From NCBI RefSeq assembly GCF_003626575.1, contig NZ_RBDY01000018.1:62001-126000 (forward strand): a DNA stretch of 64,000 bases, written 5' to 3'. Made by a program: the position numbers and the translations under genes. This DNA is from Streptomyces radicis (lineage in GTDB: Bacteria; Actinomycetota; Actinomycetes; Streptomycetales; Streptomycetaceae). Below are positions 8,892 through 18,296 of the stretch, in pieces. How positions within the stretch are numbered: position 1 is the first letter of the stretch; every line of letters begins with the position of its first letter. Under the pieces are notes generated by a model that saw nothing but the letters and a program-made list of their open reading frames with translations, was not told where the DNA came from and ran no database searches.

Positions 8892-11312
8892 TCACCGCCG
8901 TGCCAGGTCCGCGGGTGCGGGGGTGGCGGGGCCGCCCTGGTAGGTGATCCGCCACAGGGCGGACTCGGAGTCGGCGTTGAAGAAGCCGCGGCCGTAGTCC
9001 AGGACATACAGGGAGCCATCGGGCGCGAACTTCCAGTCCATGAGGTTGCGGATGCCGCCGTCGCCGACCGGGATGATCGCGTCGAGGCTCTCCGCGTGCA
9101 CCGGGAGGCCGCCGTTGCCCGCGTTGCTCGGGTCCATCACCACGGCGTGCCGCGGCTGGTCGGCGTCGTAGAAGTCGCCGACGAACCACTTGCCGTCCCA
9201 GTACGCGGGCCACGCGACGTCGCTCGCGGTGCCCTCGTCGTAGCGGTAGAGCGGGCCGCTCATCGTGGCCTGGCCGCCGCCGGTGAGCCAGGGCAGCAGC
9301 AACTCCTGCTCGTCCAGCTCATAGCTGGGGATGCCATCGGCGTTCCTCGGGTAGTCGGGGCCGCCGCCCTGCGGGGAGTACCAGATGTTGTTCCCCGTGA
9401 TGGGCGGCAGCTCGACGAGGCCGTCGTTGTGGGGGGACTCGTTGCGCGGCGCGTCGCAGTCGTACCAGTCGAGCGGCTGCGTCGGGTCGGGCAGGTTGCG
9501 GTCGCGGTACGGCTGGCGGTTGCCCATGCAGTAGGGCCAACCCCGGTTCCCCGCCTCGGTGATGACGGCGAACGTGTCGTACTTCGCCGGGCCCCACGTG
9601 CTGCTCGGCTCGCCCGCGTCGGGGCCGACCCAGCCGGCGTACAGCCAGTCCGTCTCCGGATCGACCGCGATGCGCGCGGGGTTGCGCACGCCCATCACAT
9701 AGATCTCGGGGCGGGTCTTGCCGCCGCCCTCCTCCTCGCCGGTGAAGAGGTTGCCCTCGGGGACGGTGTAGGTCCCGTCGTCCTCGGGGTGGATCCGCAG
9801 GATCTTGCCGTTGAGGTTGTTGGTGTTGCCCGCGGTCCGCCGTGCGTCGGCGAACGAGACGCCCTGGTGGTTCGGCTCGGGGTTGTTGCCCGAGTAACCG
9901 TCGCTGAACTGCGAGGAGTTGGTGTCACCCGTGGCGATGTACAGATTGCCTTCCGAGTCGAAGTCCATCCCGCCGCCCGCGTGGCAGCAGCTGTGGATCT
10001 GGACGGGCCACGCCAGCAGCACCGCCTCGGAGGCCAGGTCGAGTTGGCCCGACTCGGGGTCGAACGTGAAGCGGGAGACCCGGCGTTCGGCCATGTGGGC
10101 CTCGCGGTCGATCTCCGAGTGCGGGGTCCAGTGCAGATAGATCCAGTTGTTGTCCTCGAAGTCGGGGTCGAGGACGATGCCCACCAGGCCCTCCTCGATC
10201 TTCACCAGCTCGCCGCCGCCGCCCTTGTTCCCGAACACCTCGAGGGACGCCGCGAGGGTGACCTCTTCGGTGGCCGGGTCGTAGACATGGACGGTGCCGG
10301 GGCCGAGGCCGATGTCCGGGTCGTTCCAGTCGGTGACCACGGGGGCGTTGCTCCACTGCCCGCCGCGGCCGATGTAGAACACCCGGCCGTCGTCGGCGAT
10401 GTCGAGCCCGTGCGGCTCGCCGATCTGGTCGAGCGCCTCGGGCTGGTTGGGCGGGGTCAGACGCTCCGCGGCGTAGTTGTCGGTGATGGTCGCCTGGCAG
10501 TCGGCGCGAGCCAGGCGACTTGTCCACAGCAACGCGCCGCGGAGGTGCTTGCGGAAGTTGGCCTCGCCGAAGCTGGCCTCGGTGCCTCCCATGCCGGTGT
10601 AGAACGACCGGCCTCCGTCGTAGTCCCGGCACCAGGAGATCGGGTGGTCCCAGCCCTCGGCGTCCTCGCCCGGCTCATAGGTGCGCTCCCGCACCCTGGC
10701 CACGGTGTGGACCTCGCCCGTGGGGTTGCTCTCCCAGTCGAACCAGACGTCGTTGCGGGCCCATTCGAGCGGCAGGCCCCTGGTGGCGGGGTTGACCCGG
10801 TCGCCGACCTCGACGACGGCCCGCTGCGGGTCGGCGGGGCTGCCCGCGTCGGGGCGCGAGCCGATCAGCCCGGTGAACCACTCGGACTCCGGCTGGGCGC
10901 GGGCCGCGTCGTGCACGCCGACGAAGCCGCCCCCCGAGCGCACATAGTTCTGGAGGGCCGACTCCTGGGCCGCGTCCAGCACGGCCCCTTCGGCGGACAG
11001 GAAGACGACGGCGTTGAACGCGGTGAGTTCGGTGGGGGTGAAGACCGAAGGGTCGTCGGTCGACTCGACGGCGAAGCGCTCGGCGGCGGGTCCCTCCGCG
11101 CCGAGGGCCTCGACGGCCTCGACTCCGGCCCGCGTCCGGTCCTCGGGTGCGTCGGCGCCGTGGAAGACGAGGACGCGTGGGTCCTGCGCGCCGGGCAGCC
11201 GGCTGGCCTGCCCGGCGGCGGCCCGGTCGTTCTCCGCGGCGGCCGGGGCGGTGCCCAGCAAGGTGATCAACATGGTCACAGCAAGCGCCCATACCTGTGG
11301 CTTGCGGCCCAT
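8892..11312 (-). CDS. Secreted ThuA-like domain / PQQ-dependent sugar dehydrogenase fusion
   Basis: An 806-residue exported protein. The signal peptide is MGRKPQVWALAVTMLITL and onward, cut near AAA. A ThuA-like domain (VLVFHGADAPED ... GGGFVGVHDA ... FYTGMGGTEASFGEANFRKH) covers roughly residues 45-270. A six-bladed beta-propeller of the glucose/sorbosone dehydrogenase family follows (GEPHGLDIADDGRVF, HSCCHAGGGMDFDSEGNLY, PEIYVMGVRNPARIAVD, LMDWKFAPDGSLYVLDYG). ThuA domains act in 3-keto-sugar metabolism, and the propeller family oxidises sugars with PQQ or a similar cofactor. The ATG at 11312 has GAGAGGGG upstream. The cupredoxin/DUF1080 gene follows and a laccase is divergent, which suggests an extracellular sugar-oxidation chain. 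Confidence 0.86.
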   Translation of the reverse strand: MGRKPQVWALAVTMLITLLGTAPAAAENDRAAAGQASRLPGAQDPRVLVFHGADAPEDRTRAGVEAVEALGAEGPAAERFAVESTDDPSVFTPTELTAFNAVVFLSAEGAVLDAAQESALQNYVRSGGGFVGVHDAARAQPESEWFTGLIGSRPDAGSPADPQRAVVEVGDRVNPATRGLPLEWARNDVWFDWESNPTGEVHTVARVRERTYEPGEDAEGWDHPISWCRDYDGGRSFYTGMGGTEASFGEANFRKHLRGALLWTSRLARADCQATITDNYAAERLTPPNQPEALDQIGEPHGLDIADDGRVFYIGRGGQWSNAPVVTDWNDPDIGLGPGTVHVYDPATEEVTLAASLEVFGNKGGGGELVKIEEGLVGIVLDPDFEDNNWIYLHWTPHSEIDREAHMAERRVSRFTFDPESGQLDLASEAVLLAWPVQIHSCCHAGGGMDFDSEGNLYIATGDTNSSQFSDGYSGNNPEPNHQGVSFADARRTAGNTNNLNGKILRIHPEDDGTYTVPEGNLFTGEEEGGGKTRPEIYVMGVRNPARIAVDPETDWLYAGWVGPDAGEPSSTWGPAKYDTFAVITEAGNRGWPYCMGNRQPYRDRNLPDPTQPLDWYDCDAPRNESPHNDGLVELPPITGNNIWYSPQGGGPDYPRNADGIPSYELDEQELLLPWLTGGGQATMSGPLYRYDEGTASDVAWPAYWDGKWFVGDFYDADQPRHAVVMDPSNAGNGGLPVHAESLDAIIPVGDGGIRNLMDWKFAPDGSLYVLDYGRGFFNADSESALWRITYQGGPATPAPADLARR

Positions 11313-11493
11313 AGCTCGCGCGCCCCTCTCAGGTGACAGCAGCAACGCCCTAGGAAGCTAGACCTCTTTTGCTGGGTCGCCAATGGCTATGACCGAAAAC
11401 AGGGAAACTTTGTCCTGAGGGTGGGCAAACTCTTGTCGTGGTCATACCATGAGGCGCCGTCAGAGTCGTTGTGACCATGAGGAAGGCCAGCAC

Positions 11494-12444
11494 ATGCGAC
11501 GACCAGCCTTCTCCCGACGAGCATTCGCCGGCGGCGCGGCCGCGGCGGCCCTCGCGCCCGCCGGCCTGACGGCCGCTCAGGCGCGGGCGGCGACCCAGGA
11601 CCTGGCCCACCGACCGGCGGCCAGGGGCGAGGTCCGTCGTTTCATCCTCTACGCCGAGCAGCTGCCCGACGGGCAGCTGGGCTACGGCTTCGAGCCGGGC
11701 GAGGCCACCATCCCGGGGCCCCTGCTGGAGATGTACGAGGGCGACACGCTCCAGATCGACCTCGTCAACAACCTGGATGTCGACGTCAGCCTGCATGTCC
11801 ACGGCGTGGACTACGCGATCGACAGCGACGGCACGCGCCTCACCAACAGCGTGGTGGCGCCCGGCGAGAGCCGCCTCTACACGTGGAACTCCCACGAGCT
11901 GGGCACCCGCGACGACGGCACCCTGATCCCGGGCAGCGCGGGCTACTGGAACTACCACGACCACGTGGTGGGCACCGACCACGGCACCGGCGGGCTCCAA
12001 CGCGGCCTGTACGGCGGCCTGATCGTCCGGCGCAGGGGCGACATCCTGCCGGACAAGCAGTTCACGGTCGTCTTCAACGACATGACGACCAACAACCTTC
12101 AGCAGGGACCGAACTTCGCGGCGAAGATCGGTGAACGCGCCGAGTTCATCGTGATCACGCACGGCGAGTTCTACCACACGTTCCATCTGCACGGTCACCG
12201 CTGGGCGGACAACCGCACCGGCTTCCTCGCCGACGCGAACGACCCCACGCGCGTCATCGACAACAAGATCTGCGGCCCGGGCGACTCGTTCGGCTTCCAG
12301 GTCTACGCGGGCGAGCACGTGGGCCCGGGCCACTGGATGTACCACTGCCACGTCCAGAGCCACTCCGACCACGGCATGGTCGGCATCTTCACCGTCAGCA
12401 ACGAGGACGGCTCCATACCCGGACCGCCCCCCGACCACCACTGA
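11494..12444 (+). CDS. Small laccase (two-domain multicopper oxidase), Tat-exported
   Basis: A 316-residue two-domain laccase of the Streptomyces SLAC type. The N-terminus has a Tat motif (SRRAFAGG) and a hydrophobic stretch ending ARA. All four copper-binding blocks are present: HVHG, WNYHDH, HTFHLHGH and the HWMYHCHVQSHSDHGM block with the Cys of the type-1 site. Small laccases form trimers with the trinuclear site between subunits and oxidise phenols and Cu(I). The ATG at 11494 has GAGGAAGG nine bases upstream; upstream in-frame codons are not part of a signal peptide. It is divergent from the sugar dehydrogenase operon and may share its regulation. Confidence 0.93.
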   Translation: MRRPAFSRRAFAGGAAAAALAPAGLTAAQARAATQDLAHRPAARGEVRRFILYAEQLPDGQLGYGFEPGEATIPGPLLEMYEGDTLQIDLVNNLDVDVSLHVHGVDYAIDSDGTRLTNSVVAPGESRLYTWNSHELGTRDDGTLIPGSAGYWNYHDHVVGTDHGTGGLQRGLYGGLIVRRRGDILPDKQFTVVFNDMTTNNLQQGPNFAAKIGERAEFIVITHGEFYHTFHLHGHRWADNRTGFLADANDPTRVIDNKICGPGDSFGFQVYAGEHVGPGHWMYHCHVQSHSDHGMVGIFTVSNEDGSIPGPPPDHH

Positions 12445-12530
12445 GACGCCACCCGGCCGGTCGGGGACGGCAACGGCGCCGCCCCCGCCCGGCCGTCAAC
12501 CCGCCGCGACGCCTCGCGGTGACGGCTGGT

Positions 12531-14036
12531 TCACAGCTGGGCGGCGCGGTCGAGCAGGGGGCGGCCCCACCGCTCGGTCAGCGCCCGTTCGAGCACCGCG
12601 CCCACCCGGTACAGGCGGTCGTCGGCCATCGGCGGCGCGAAGATCTGCATCCCCACCGGCAGGTCGTCCTCGGGCGCGAGGCCGCACGGCAGCGACATCA
12701 CGGCGTTCCCGGCGAGGTTGGCCGGGATGGTGCACAGATCCGCCAGATACATCGCCACCGGGTCGTCCACCCGCTCGCCCAGGGGGAACGCCGTGGTCGG
12801 CGTCGTCGGCGACACCAGCACGTCCACCCGCGCGAACGCGGCGTCGAAGTCCCGCGCGATCAGCGTCCGCACCTTCTGCGCCGAGCCGTAGTACGCGTCG
12901 TAGTACCCGGAGGACAGCGCATAGGTGCCCAGCATGATGCGGCGCTTGACCTCGGCGCCGAACCCCGCCTCCCGCGTCAGCGCCATCACCTCGTCCGCCG
13001 AGCGCGCCCCGTCGTCGCCCACCCGCAGCCCGTACCGCATGGCGTCGAAGCGCGCGAGGTTGGACGACGCCTCGCTCGGCGCGATCAGGTAGTACGCCGC
13101 GAGCGCGTCGTCGAACGACGGGCAGGACACCTCGACCACCTCGGCGCCGAGCGCGGTGAGCAGCTCGACGGCCTCGCCGAACCGCCGCTCCACGCCCGCC
13201 TGATACCCCTCGCCCGCCAGCTCCTTGACCACCCCGACCCGCACCCCGCGGATCTCCTCCGCCCCCGCCGCCGCCACCACGGGCGGCACGGGCGCGTCGA
13301 TCGACGTCGAGTCCAGCGGGTCGTGCCCCGCGATCGCCTCGTGCAGCAGCGCCGCGTCGAGCACCGTGCGGGCACAAGGGCCGCCCTGGTCGAGCGACGA
13401 CGAGTACGCCACGAGGCCGTAACGCGACACCGCGCCATACGTCGGCTTCACGCCCACCGTGCCGGTCAGCGCGGCGGGCAGCCTGATCGAGCCACCCGTG
13501 TCGGTGCCGATCGCCAGCGGCGCCTGGAACGCGGCGAGCGCCGCCGCCGATCCACCGCCCGAGCCGCCGGGGATCCTGGACAGGTCCCAGGGGTTGCCCG
13601 TGGGGCCGTACGCGCTGTTCTCGGTGGACGAGCCCATGGCGAACTCGTCCATGTTCGTCTTGCCGAGGATCACCACCCCGGCCTCCCGCAGCCGCCGCGT
13701 CAGCGTCGCGTCATACGGCGGGACCCAGCCGTCCAGGACCTTGGAGCCACACGTCGTGGGCATGTCCCGGGTCGCGAAGACGTCCTTGAGCGCCAACGGG
13801 ACGCCCGCGAGCGGCCCGAGCCGCTCACCGCCCGCCCGGCGCGCGTCCACGGCGCGCGCCTGGGCGAGGGCGCCCTCGGCGTTCACGTGCAGAAACGCGT
13901 GGACCTTCCCGTCCACCGCCTCGATCCGCGCCAGATGAGCCCGCGTCACCTCGACGGCTGAGACATCCCCGGCCCGGACGGCGGCGGCGATCCGCGCCGC
14001 GCTCCACCGGACGATCTCGGCTGCGTTCCCGTTCAT
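12531..14036 (-). CDS. gatA: Glutamyl/aspartyl-tRNA amidotransferase subunit A
   Basis: GatA of the GatCAB complex releases ammonia from glutamine and feeds it to misacylated Glu-tRNA(Gln) or Asp-tRNA(Asn). The protein is 501 residues, normal for GatA, and has the amidase Ser-cisSer-Lys triad: Lys84 (PLALKDVF), Ser159 (GGSGGGS) and Ser183 (DTGGSIR), spaced as in known GatA proteins. The MGSSTENSAYGPTGNPWD block is also typical. The ATG at 14036 has GAGAG just upstream; a GTG at 14051 would add five residues. The usual neighbours gatC and gatB are not in this window, so the gene could be a detached or second copy, or a related amidase, though the sequence fits GatA better. Confidence 0.85.
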   Translation of the reverse strand: MNGNAAEIVRWSAARIAAAVRAGDVSAVEVTRAHLARIEAVDGKVHAFLHVNAEGALAQARAVDARRAGGERLGPLAGVPLALKDVFATRDMPTTCGSKVLDGWVPPYDATLTRRLREAGVVILGKTNMDEFAMGSSTENSAYGPTGNPWDLSRIPGGSGGGSAAALAAFQAPLAIGTDTGGSIRLPAALTGTVGVKPTYGAVSRYGLVAYSSSLDQGGPCARTVLDAALLHEAIAGHDPLDSTSIDAPVPPVVAAAGAEEIRGVRVGVVKELAGEGYQAGVERRFGEAVELLTALGAEVVEVSCPSFDDALAAYYLIAPSEASSNLARFDAMRYGLRVGDDGARSADEVMALTREAGFGAEVKRRIMLGTYALSSGYYDAYYGSAQKVRTLIARDFDAAFARVDVLVSPTTPTTAFPLGERVDDPVAMYLADLCTIPANLAGNAVMSLPCGLAPEDDLPVGMQIFAPPMADDRLYRVGAVLERALTERWGRPLLDRAAQL

Positions 14037-14291
14037 GACGCTCTCGGCCACCCCTCTGGTCGCACCGGCCCCAGCCGGTGCGACACATCCTAAGGGTGCT
14101 CGGGCGGCGGGAAGACGCCGTGGCCGCGGCGCTCGCCGGTGAACGGCGTCGGCTTCCGATCCAGGGTGAGGGGGCGTCCGTTTCCCGGGATTCCCCCTGA
14201 CCTGCGGAAACGCCAGGACGTCCCTTGACGGGCCAGGGGCGCGGACCTACGGTCCCCTCACTTCCACCCTCCACCACCAGGGAAGTGACGC

Positions 14292-14894
14292 ATGCGCAGA
14301 AGTCCCCGAACGCTCGCCGTGCTCGCCGCCGCGGGCGCCCTCTCCCTGCTCGCCGCGGGCCCGGCGTCCGCCGAGGTCGAGCCCGGCGGATGGACCTCCA
14401 CCTCGCCGGGGTTCAACGTCCAGGAGCGCGGCTGCGGCCAGGTCGACGGGCTGACGTTCCGCCTCACGTGCTCCACCGCGAGCGGCGACCAGCGCGCCGA
14501 ACGCCGCTACGACACCTACACCGGCGGCAGCCGCCAGTTCGAGGGCTCGTTCCGCGTCGACAGCATGAGCGGCACGCGGATCAGCCTCAAGCAGACGTTC
14601 CACGAGTCCGGCTCGGGGCCGTACTTCATGCTCGCCGTCGAGCGCGGCGGCAGGCTCTACGCGGTGCACGGCGGCCAGACGCTCTCGAACGCGGGCACCG
14701 TCGGCGCCACCGTGCGCGTCAACACCGTGCACGACGTGGGCAGCGAGCACCGCACGTATATCAACGGCTCCCGCGTCCACACCTACGCGAGCCCGGGCGG
14801 CAGCTTCTACGACAAGTTCGGCGCCTACCGCACGAACAGCGGCGCGGGACCTGCCACGGTCACCTGGAGCGGCGTCCACTTCTGGCGGAGGTGA
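14292..14894 (+). CDS. Secreted jelly-roll protein, possible polysaccharide lyase
   Basis: A 200-residue exported protein with a clear signal peptide (RRSPRTLAVLAAAG ... PASA). The mature part is beta-rich and has the pattern FEGSFRVDSM, ISLKQTFHE, RTYINGS and KFGAYRTNSG. The last resembles the KxGxY strand of the jelly-roll lyase families PL7 and PL20, where the Tyr is catalytic. I do not recognise a precise family. AGGGAAG lies before the ATG. A lipoprotein gene overlaps its stop by four bases and a PL8 lyase gene is convergent, so a role in cutting uronic polysaccharides fits the setting but is inference. Confidence 0.72.
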   Translation: MRRSPRTLAVLAAAGALSLLAAGPASAEVEPGGWTSTSPGFNVQERGCGQVDGLTFRLTCSTASGDQRAERRYDTYTGGSRQFEGSFRVDSMSGTRISLKQTFHESGSGPYFMLAVERGGRLYAVHGGQTLSNAGTVGATVRVNTVHDVGSEHRTYINGSRVHTYASPGGSFYDKFGAYRTNSGAGPATVTWSGVHFWRR

Positions 14895-15616
14895 GCGCCG
14901 CGACGCGCCGCGCCCTCCCGCTCGCGCTCCTCGCGCTCGCCCTGCTGGTGGCGGCCTGCTCGGGGCCGCCACCAGCGGGGGAGCGCGGTCCCACGCTCAC
15001 GGCCACCCTCACCACGCCCACCGACATCGACCTCAGCTGGGAGGCAGGCGCCGAAGTGGCGGGCTGGGTCCTGGAGTTCGCCACGGAGGAGGGCGGCCCC
15101 TACACCCCGCTCCAGTACCTCCCGCCCGAGGTGACGACCTACCGCCACCCTGACCTGATGCCGGGGACGCCGTTCCACTACCGGCTGGTGACCTTCCGTG
15201 GACCGGCCTCGGAGTCGGTCGACGTGGCCTTGCCCGATGGCGAGTTGACGGAGGAGGACGAGAACGCCGACCACACGTGGCTCGAGCCCGTCACCCGGGA
15301 GGGCGCCACGGTCCACGGCGCGCCCCTGAGCAGCCCCGACGCCGCCCGCCCCACCGACCTGGCCGCCGAGATCAAGCACGCCAACGGCATCCACTTCACG
15401 TGGACCGACCGCGCGGTGGACGAGGAGGGCTTCCTGCTCGAGTCCCGCGTCGAGGGCGGCGCCCCGTTCTACGGCCCGATCGCCCTGATCGACCCCGACG
15501 TCAACTCCTATGGCCTGATCACCCTCCCCGAGGAGAAGACGGCCTCCTACCGCGTCCGCGCGTTCACCCACGGCCCGGCGTCCAACACGGTGCGGGTCAC
15601 CACCGGCGGTGGCTGA
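14891..15616 (+). CDS. Lipoprotein with two fibronectin type III-like domains
   Basis: A 241-residue protein with a lipobox (ALLVAAC) after a leucine-rich signal peptide, so it should be lipid-anchored outside the membrane. Two FnIII-like beta-sandwich units follow: one near residues 35-110 (TPTDIDLSWEAGAEVAGW) and one near 155-240 (GIHFTWTDRAVDEEGF). Such domains act as spacers or carbohydrate or protein contacts; no catalytic motif is seen. The GTG start at 14891 overlaps the stop of the jelly-roll gene (GTGA), so the two proteins are probably made and used together. Confidence 0.78.
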   Translation: MSAATRRALPLALLALALLVAACSGPPPAGERGPTLTATLTTPTDIDLSWEAGAEVAGWVLEFATEEGGPYTPLQYLPPEVTTYRHPDLMPGTPFHYRLVTFRGPASESVDVALPDGELTEEDENADHTWLEPVTREGATVHGAPLSSPDAARPTDLAAEIKHANGIHFTWTDRAVDEEGFLLESRVEGGAPFYGPIALIDPDVNSYGLITLPEEKTASYRVRAFTHGPASNTVRVTTGGG

Positions 15617-15643
15617 ACGAGCGGCGGCCACCGGCCGGACGCC

Positions 15644-18199
15644 CTACTCACGCAGCAGAGCGACAAGGCTCCGCCCATACGCCCGCCCCGTCGCCGCCTC
15701 GATCCGCGTGCCACCGGGCACGCCCCGCACTGTCACCCCCGCGTCAACATCTACGGGCCGCAGCCGCCGTCCCCGGAGGACGACGGCCACCCGGTCGCGT
15801 TCCGTCGTCGGGTCGGCCAGCGCCAGCGACACCGTGCCGTCGTCGGCCTCGCGCAGCAGGACGGACGCCGGGCCCTCGACGCTCAGGCGGCCCGCGCGGT
15901 GGGTGCCGGGGGCGAACGCGTTGGCGGCGAGCAGCCGCAGGCCCGTGTGCTCGACGGCCTGGAGGCGCGTCGTGTTGGACAGGACGGCCAGCGGGCCATG
16001 GGCGTACGCGCGCAGCCGCCGCTCGCTCGCGCCGGGGACCAGCGCCCAGGCCATCGCGCGGGGGCGGTCGCCCGGGGGCTGCTCGAAGGTCAGGGAGAAC
16101 ACCCGGCGGGTGACGGGGGTGTCGGGGTTGGCCGCGCGGAGGGCGCGCAGGCTGCGGGTGACCGTGTCGAGGGTGACGGCGGGCCGCCGTTCGCCGCCGA
16201 TGAAGACATAGCCGACCGCCGTCGCGCGGGTGGCGTTCGCCCAGCGCAGCCAGGCGAGAGGCGCGGCGCGGTCGCCCGTGCCTGACCAGCGGTCGCCGTT
16301 CGCCAGGCGCCCGCTCAGCACGATCTCGTCGGCGGGCTCGGACACGCGGGCGTCGACCGTGGTGGTCACCGCGCGCCCCGCCGGGTCGCCCACCCCGGCG
16401 GCCATGACCACGATCTCGTCGTCGAACATGAACCACGACTTGGTGGCCTCCGCGTTGCGGTGCACCACGAAGTCCGGGGGGAGCAGGCCCTGTTGGGCGG
16501 CGGCGTACGCGGCGTCCTGCGACTGCGCGAGCCCGGCCACGCCATAGGCGCCGAGGCGGGCGCCGCCGGAGAACGGGTGGGTGCCGCGCGGGAAGTAGAC
16601 ATAGGTGTTCTGCGCCTCGGACGAGGACGTGAAGCCCGCCTCGGGGTTGTCGTACCAGAACCCCCCGTACAGCTCGGGCACCGTGCGCCGTTCCTCGACA
16701 GGAGCGGTCACCCCGGCGAGGCGCGTGGGGGAGACGGTCGCGTAGAACGCCGTGCCATGGCCCGACGTCTGGTCCTGGCCCGAGAGATAGAGGTGGTGCG
16801 CGCCCTCGCCCTGGAACCAGGGCATCAGGTTCTCGCCGTTCATGTACTCGTACTTGCTGATCCGTGACGAGCTGCGGGCCAGGGCGAACGCGTAGCCGGG
16901 GCGCCGGTGGACGGTCTTGTCCATGGCGTTGAACGCCGCGTGCCGCGCGGGCGGGTTGAGGTCGGCGGCGGGGATCGACGCGTCGGCGAGGATGTCGGCG
17001 TAGCGGCCGACGCTGACCGGGGAGAGGAACGCCGTGGGGTCGAGGGGCGCGCGCGAGGTCTCCCGCACATGCTTCACATAGCCCTTGAGCGCGTCCGCTT
17101 CGGCGCCCGTCGCGTGGGCGGAGAGGTCGACCACGGCCTCGACGACGGTCGCCACGGCCGCGTAGCCCGTCGTGGTCCGCGACACGGCGCGGCCCCTGAC
17201 CAGCTCCATCATCCAGCCCTCGTGGATGACCGGCGCGAACCCGTCGGCGAGCCAGCCGGTGACGGTGGAAACGAGCCCGTTCAACCCGTCCTCAGGGCCA
17301 TGGCCCGTGCCCTGGAGGATCTTGATCGTCTGAACGACCCGCGTCAGCAGGGACGTTCCATAGGAGCCGGTGTAGGCGACGGACGCGTGCTGGATGAACG
17401 AGCCGTCGGCGTAGAAGCCGTCGGTGACGCCATGCCTGAGGTCATAGGGGTCGATGGTGGCGTAGACGGTGAGGTGGTCGGCGACGGCCTTGGTGACGCG
17501 GGCCGCGTCGTCGAGGACGGCGCCCTGGAGGACGCGGTTGGTGGTGATGTCGGCGAGGTTGGCGCCGGTGTGGAAGCGCGAGTCCAGGTCGACGTCGCCG
17601 TCCTCGCCGTTGCGCAGGTAGGCGTCCATGGTGGCGACCAACGCCGGTGTCAGGTCGGGGCGTTGGGCGGCGAGGTCGTCGGCGAGCAGGACCAGGGCGC
17701 GGCTGAGGTGGGTGGAGATGCCGATCTCCCAGTTGTGCCAGTTGCCGTAGTAGCCGGTCGACTGGTCGCCGTAGTGGGTGGCGTGGAGCCAGGCGAGGGC
17801 GTCGATGACGCGGCTCCGCACGGCCGTGTTGCCCGGCAGGTCGGAGGCCGGGCCGCCGGGGACGCGGGTGGCGAGGGCGATCTCGGCGAGGTACCGGAAC
17901 GACGTGGTGAGGTGCGCGTCGTTCTCGCCCAGGGGAACGCCGAGGAACAGCTCGCCTGGGCCCGCCGCGTCCAGGGCGGCGAGCCGGTCGCGCGCGGTGG
18001 TGTCGATCGCGGCGAGCTTGGCGGCGGTCTCGGGGCGGGCGTTGGACTCGGGCGTTCCGGCGAGCAGGGCCACGGTGTTGGCGAGGATCCGCTCGTGGTC
18101 CGCGCCTCTCGGGGCGGCCTGGGCGGGGGAGTTGAGCGCCCCCGCCAGGAGAGGCGCGGCGGGGACGGCCGACAGCAGGGCACGGCGTGAGAGGCGCAA
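15644..18199 (-). CDS. Secreted PL8-family polysaccharide lyase (hyaluronate/chondroitin/xanthan type)
   Basis: Family 8 lyases cut uronic acid-containing polysaccharides by beta-elimination. The 851-residue protein has a Tat-like signal (RLSRRALLSAVPAAP, cut near AQA), an alpha/alpha toroid to about residue 390 and then the beta-sandwich domains. The catalytic Asn, His and Tyr of the family fit GANLADITTNRV (about residue 215), SFIQHASVAYTG (about 270) and the following Tyr near 280; the SSRISKYEYMNGEN block is also typical. I chose the TTG at 18199 because AGGAG lies seven bases upstream and it opens directly onto the signal peptide. Substrate cannot be told from sequence by eye. The gene is convergent with the jelly-roll/lipoprotein pair. 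Confidence 0.88.
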   Translation of the reverse strand: MRLSRRALLSAVPAAPLLAGALNSPAQAAPRGADHERILANTVALLAGTPESNARPETAAKLAAIDTTARDRLAALDAAGPGELFLGVPLGENDAHLTTSFRYLAEIALATRVPGGPASDLPGNTAVRSRVIDALAWLHATHYGDQSTGYYGNWHNWEIGISTHLSRALVLLADDLAAQRPDLTPALVATMDAYLRNGEDGDVDLDSRFHTGANLADITTNRVLQGAVLDDAARVTKAVADHLTVYATIDPYDLRHGVTDGFYADGSFIQHASVAYTGSYGTSLLTRVVQTIKILQGTGHGPEDGLNGLVSTVTGWLADGFAPVIHEGWMMELVRGRAVSRTTTGYAAVATVVEAVVDLSAHATGAEADALKGYVKHVRETSRAPLDPTAFLSPVSVGRYADILADASIPAADLNPPARHAAFNAMDKTVHRRPGYAFALARSSSRISKYEYMNGENLMPWFQGEGAHHLYLSGQDQTSGHGTAFYATVSPTRLAGVTAPVEERRTVPELYGGFWYDNPEAGFTSSSEAQNTYVYFPRGTHPFSGGARLGAYGVAGLAQSQDAAYAAAQQGLLPPDFVVHRNAEATKSWFMFDDEIVVMAAGVGDPAGRAVTTTVDARVSEPADEIVLSGRLANGDRWSGTGDRAAPLAWLRWANATRATAVGYVFIGGERRPAVTLDTVTRSLRALRAANPDTPVTRRVFSLTFEQPPGDRPRAMAWALVPGASERRLRAYAHGPLAVLSNTTRLQAVEHTGLRLLAANAFAPGTHRAGRLSVEGPASVLLREADDGTVSLALADPTTERDRVAVVLRGRRLRPVDVDAGVTVRGVPGGTRIEAATGRAYGRSLVALLRE

Positions 18200-18296
18200 C
18201 GGGACGCTCCTGGGTTCGACCGGAAGGCGATGGCCGCATCCAACCAACCGCGCGTCGCCGTGTCACCACCCGTGCGGGGAAGGAGCGTTGCCTCTC

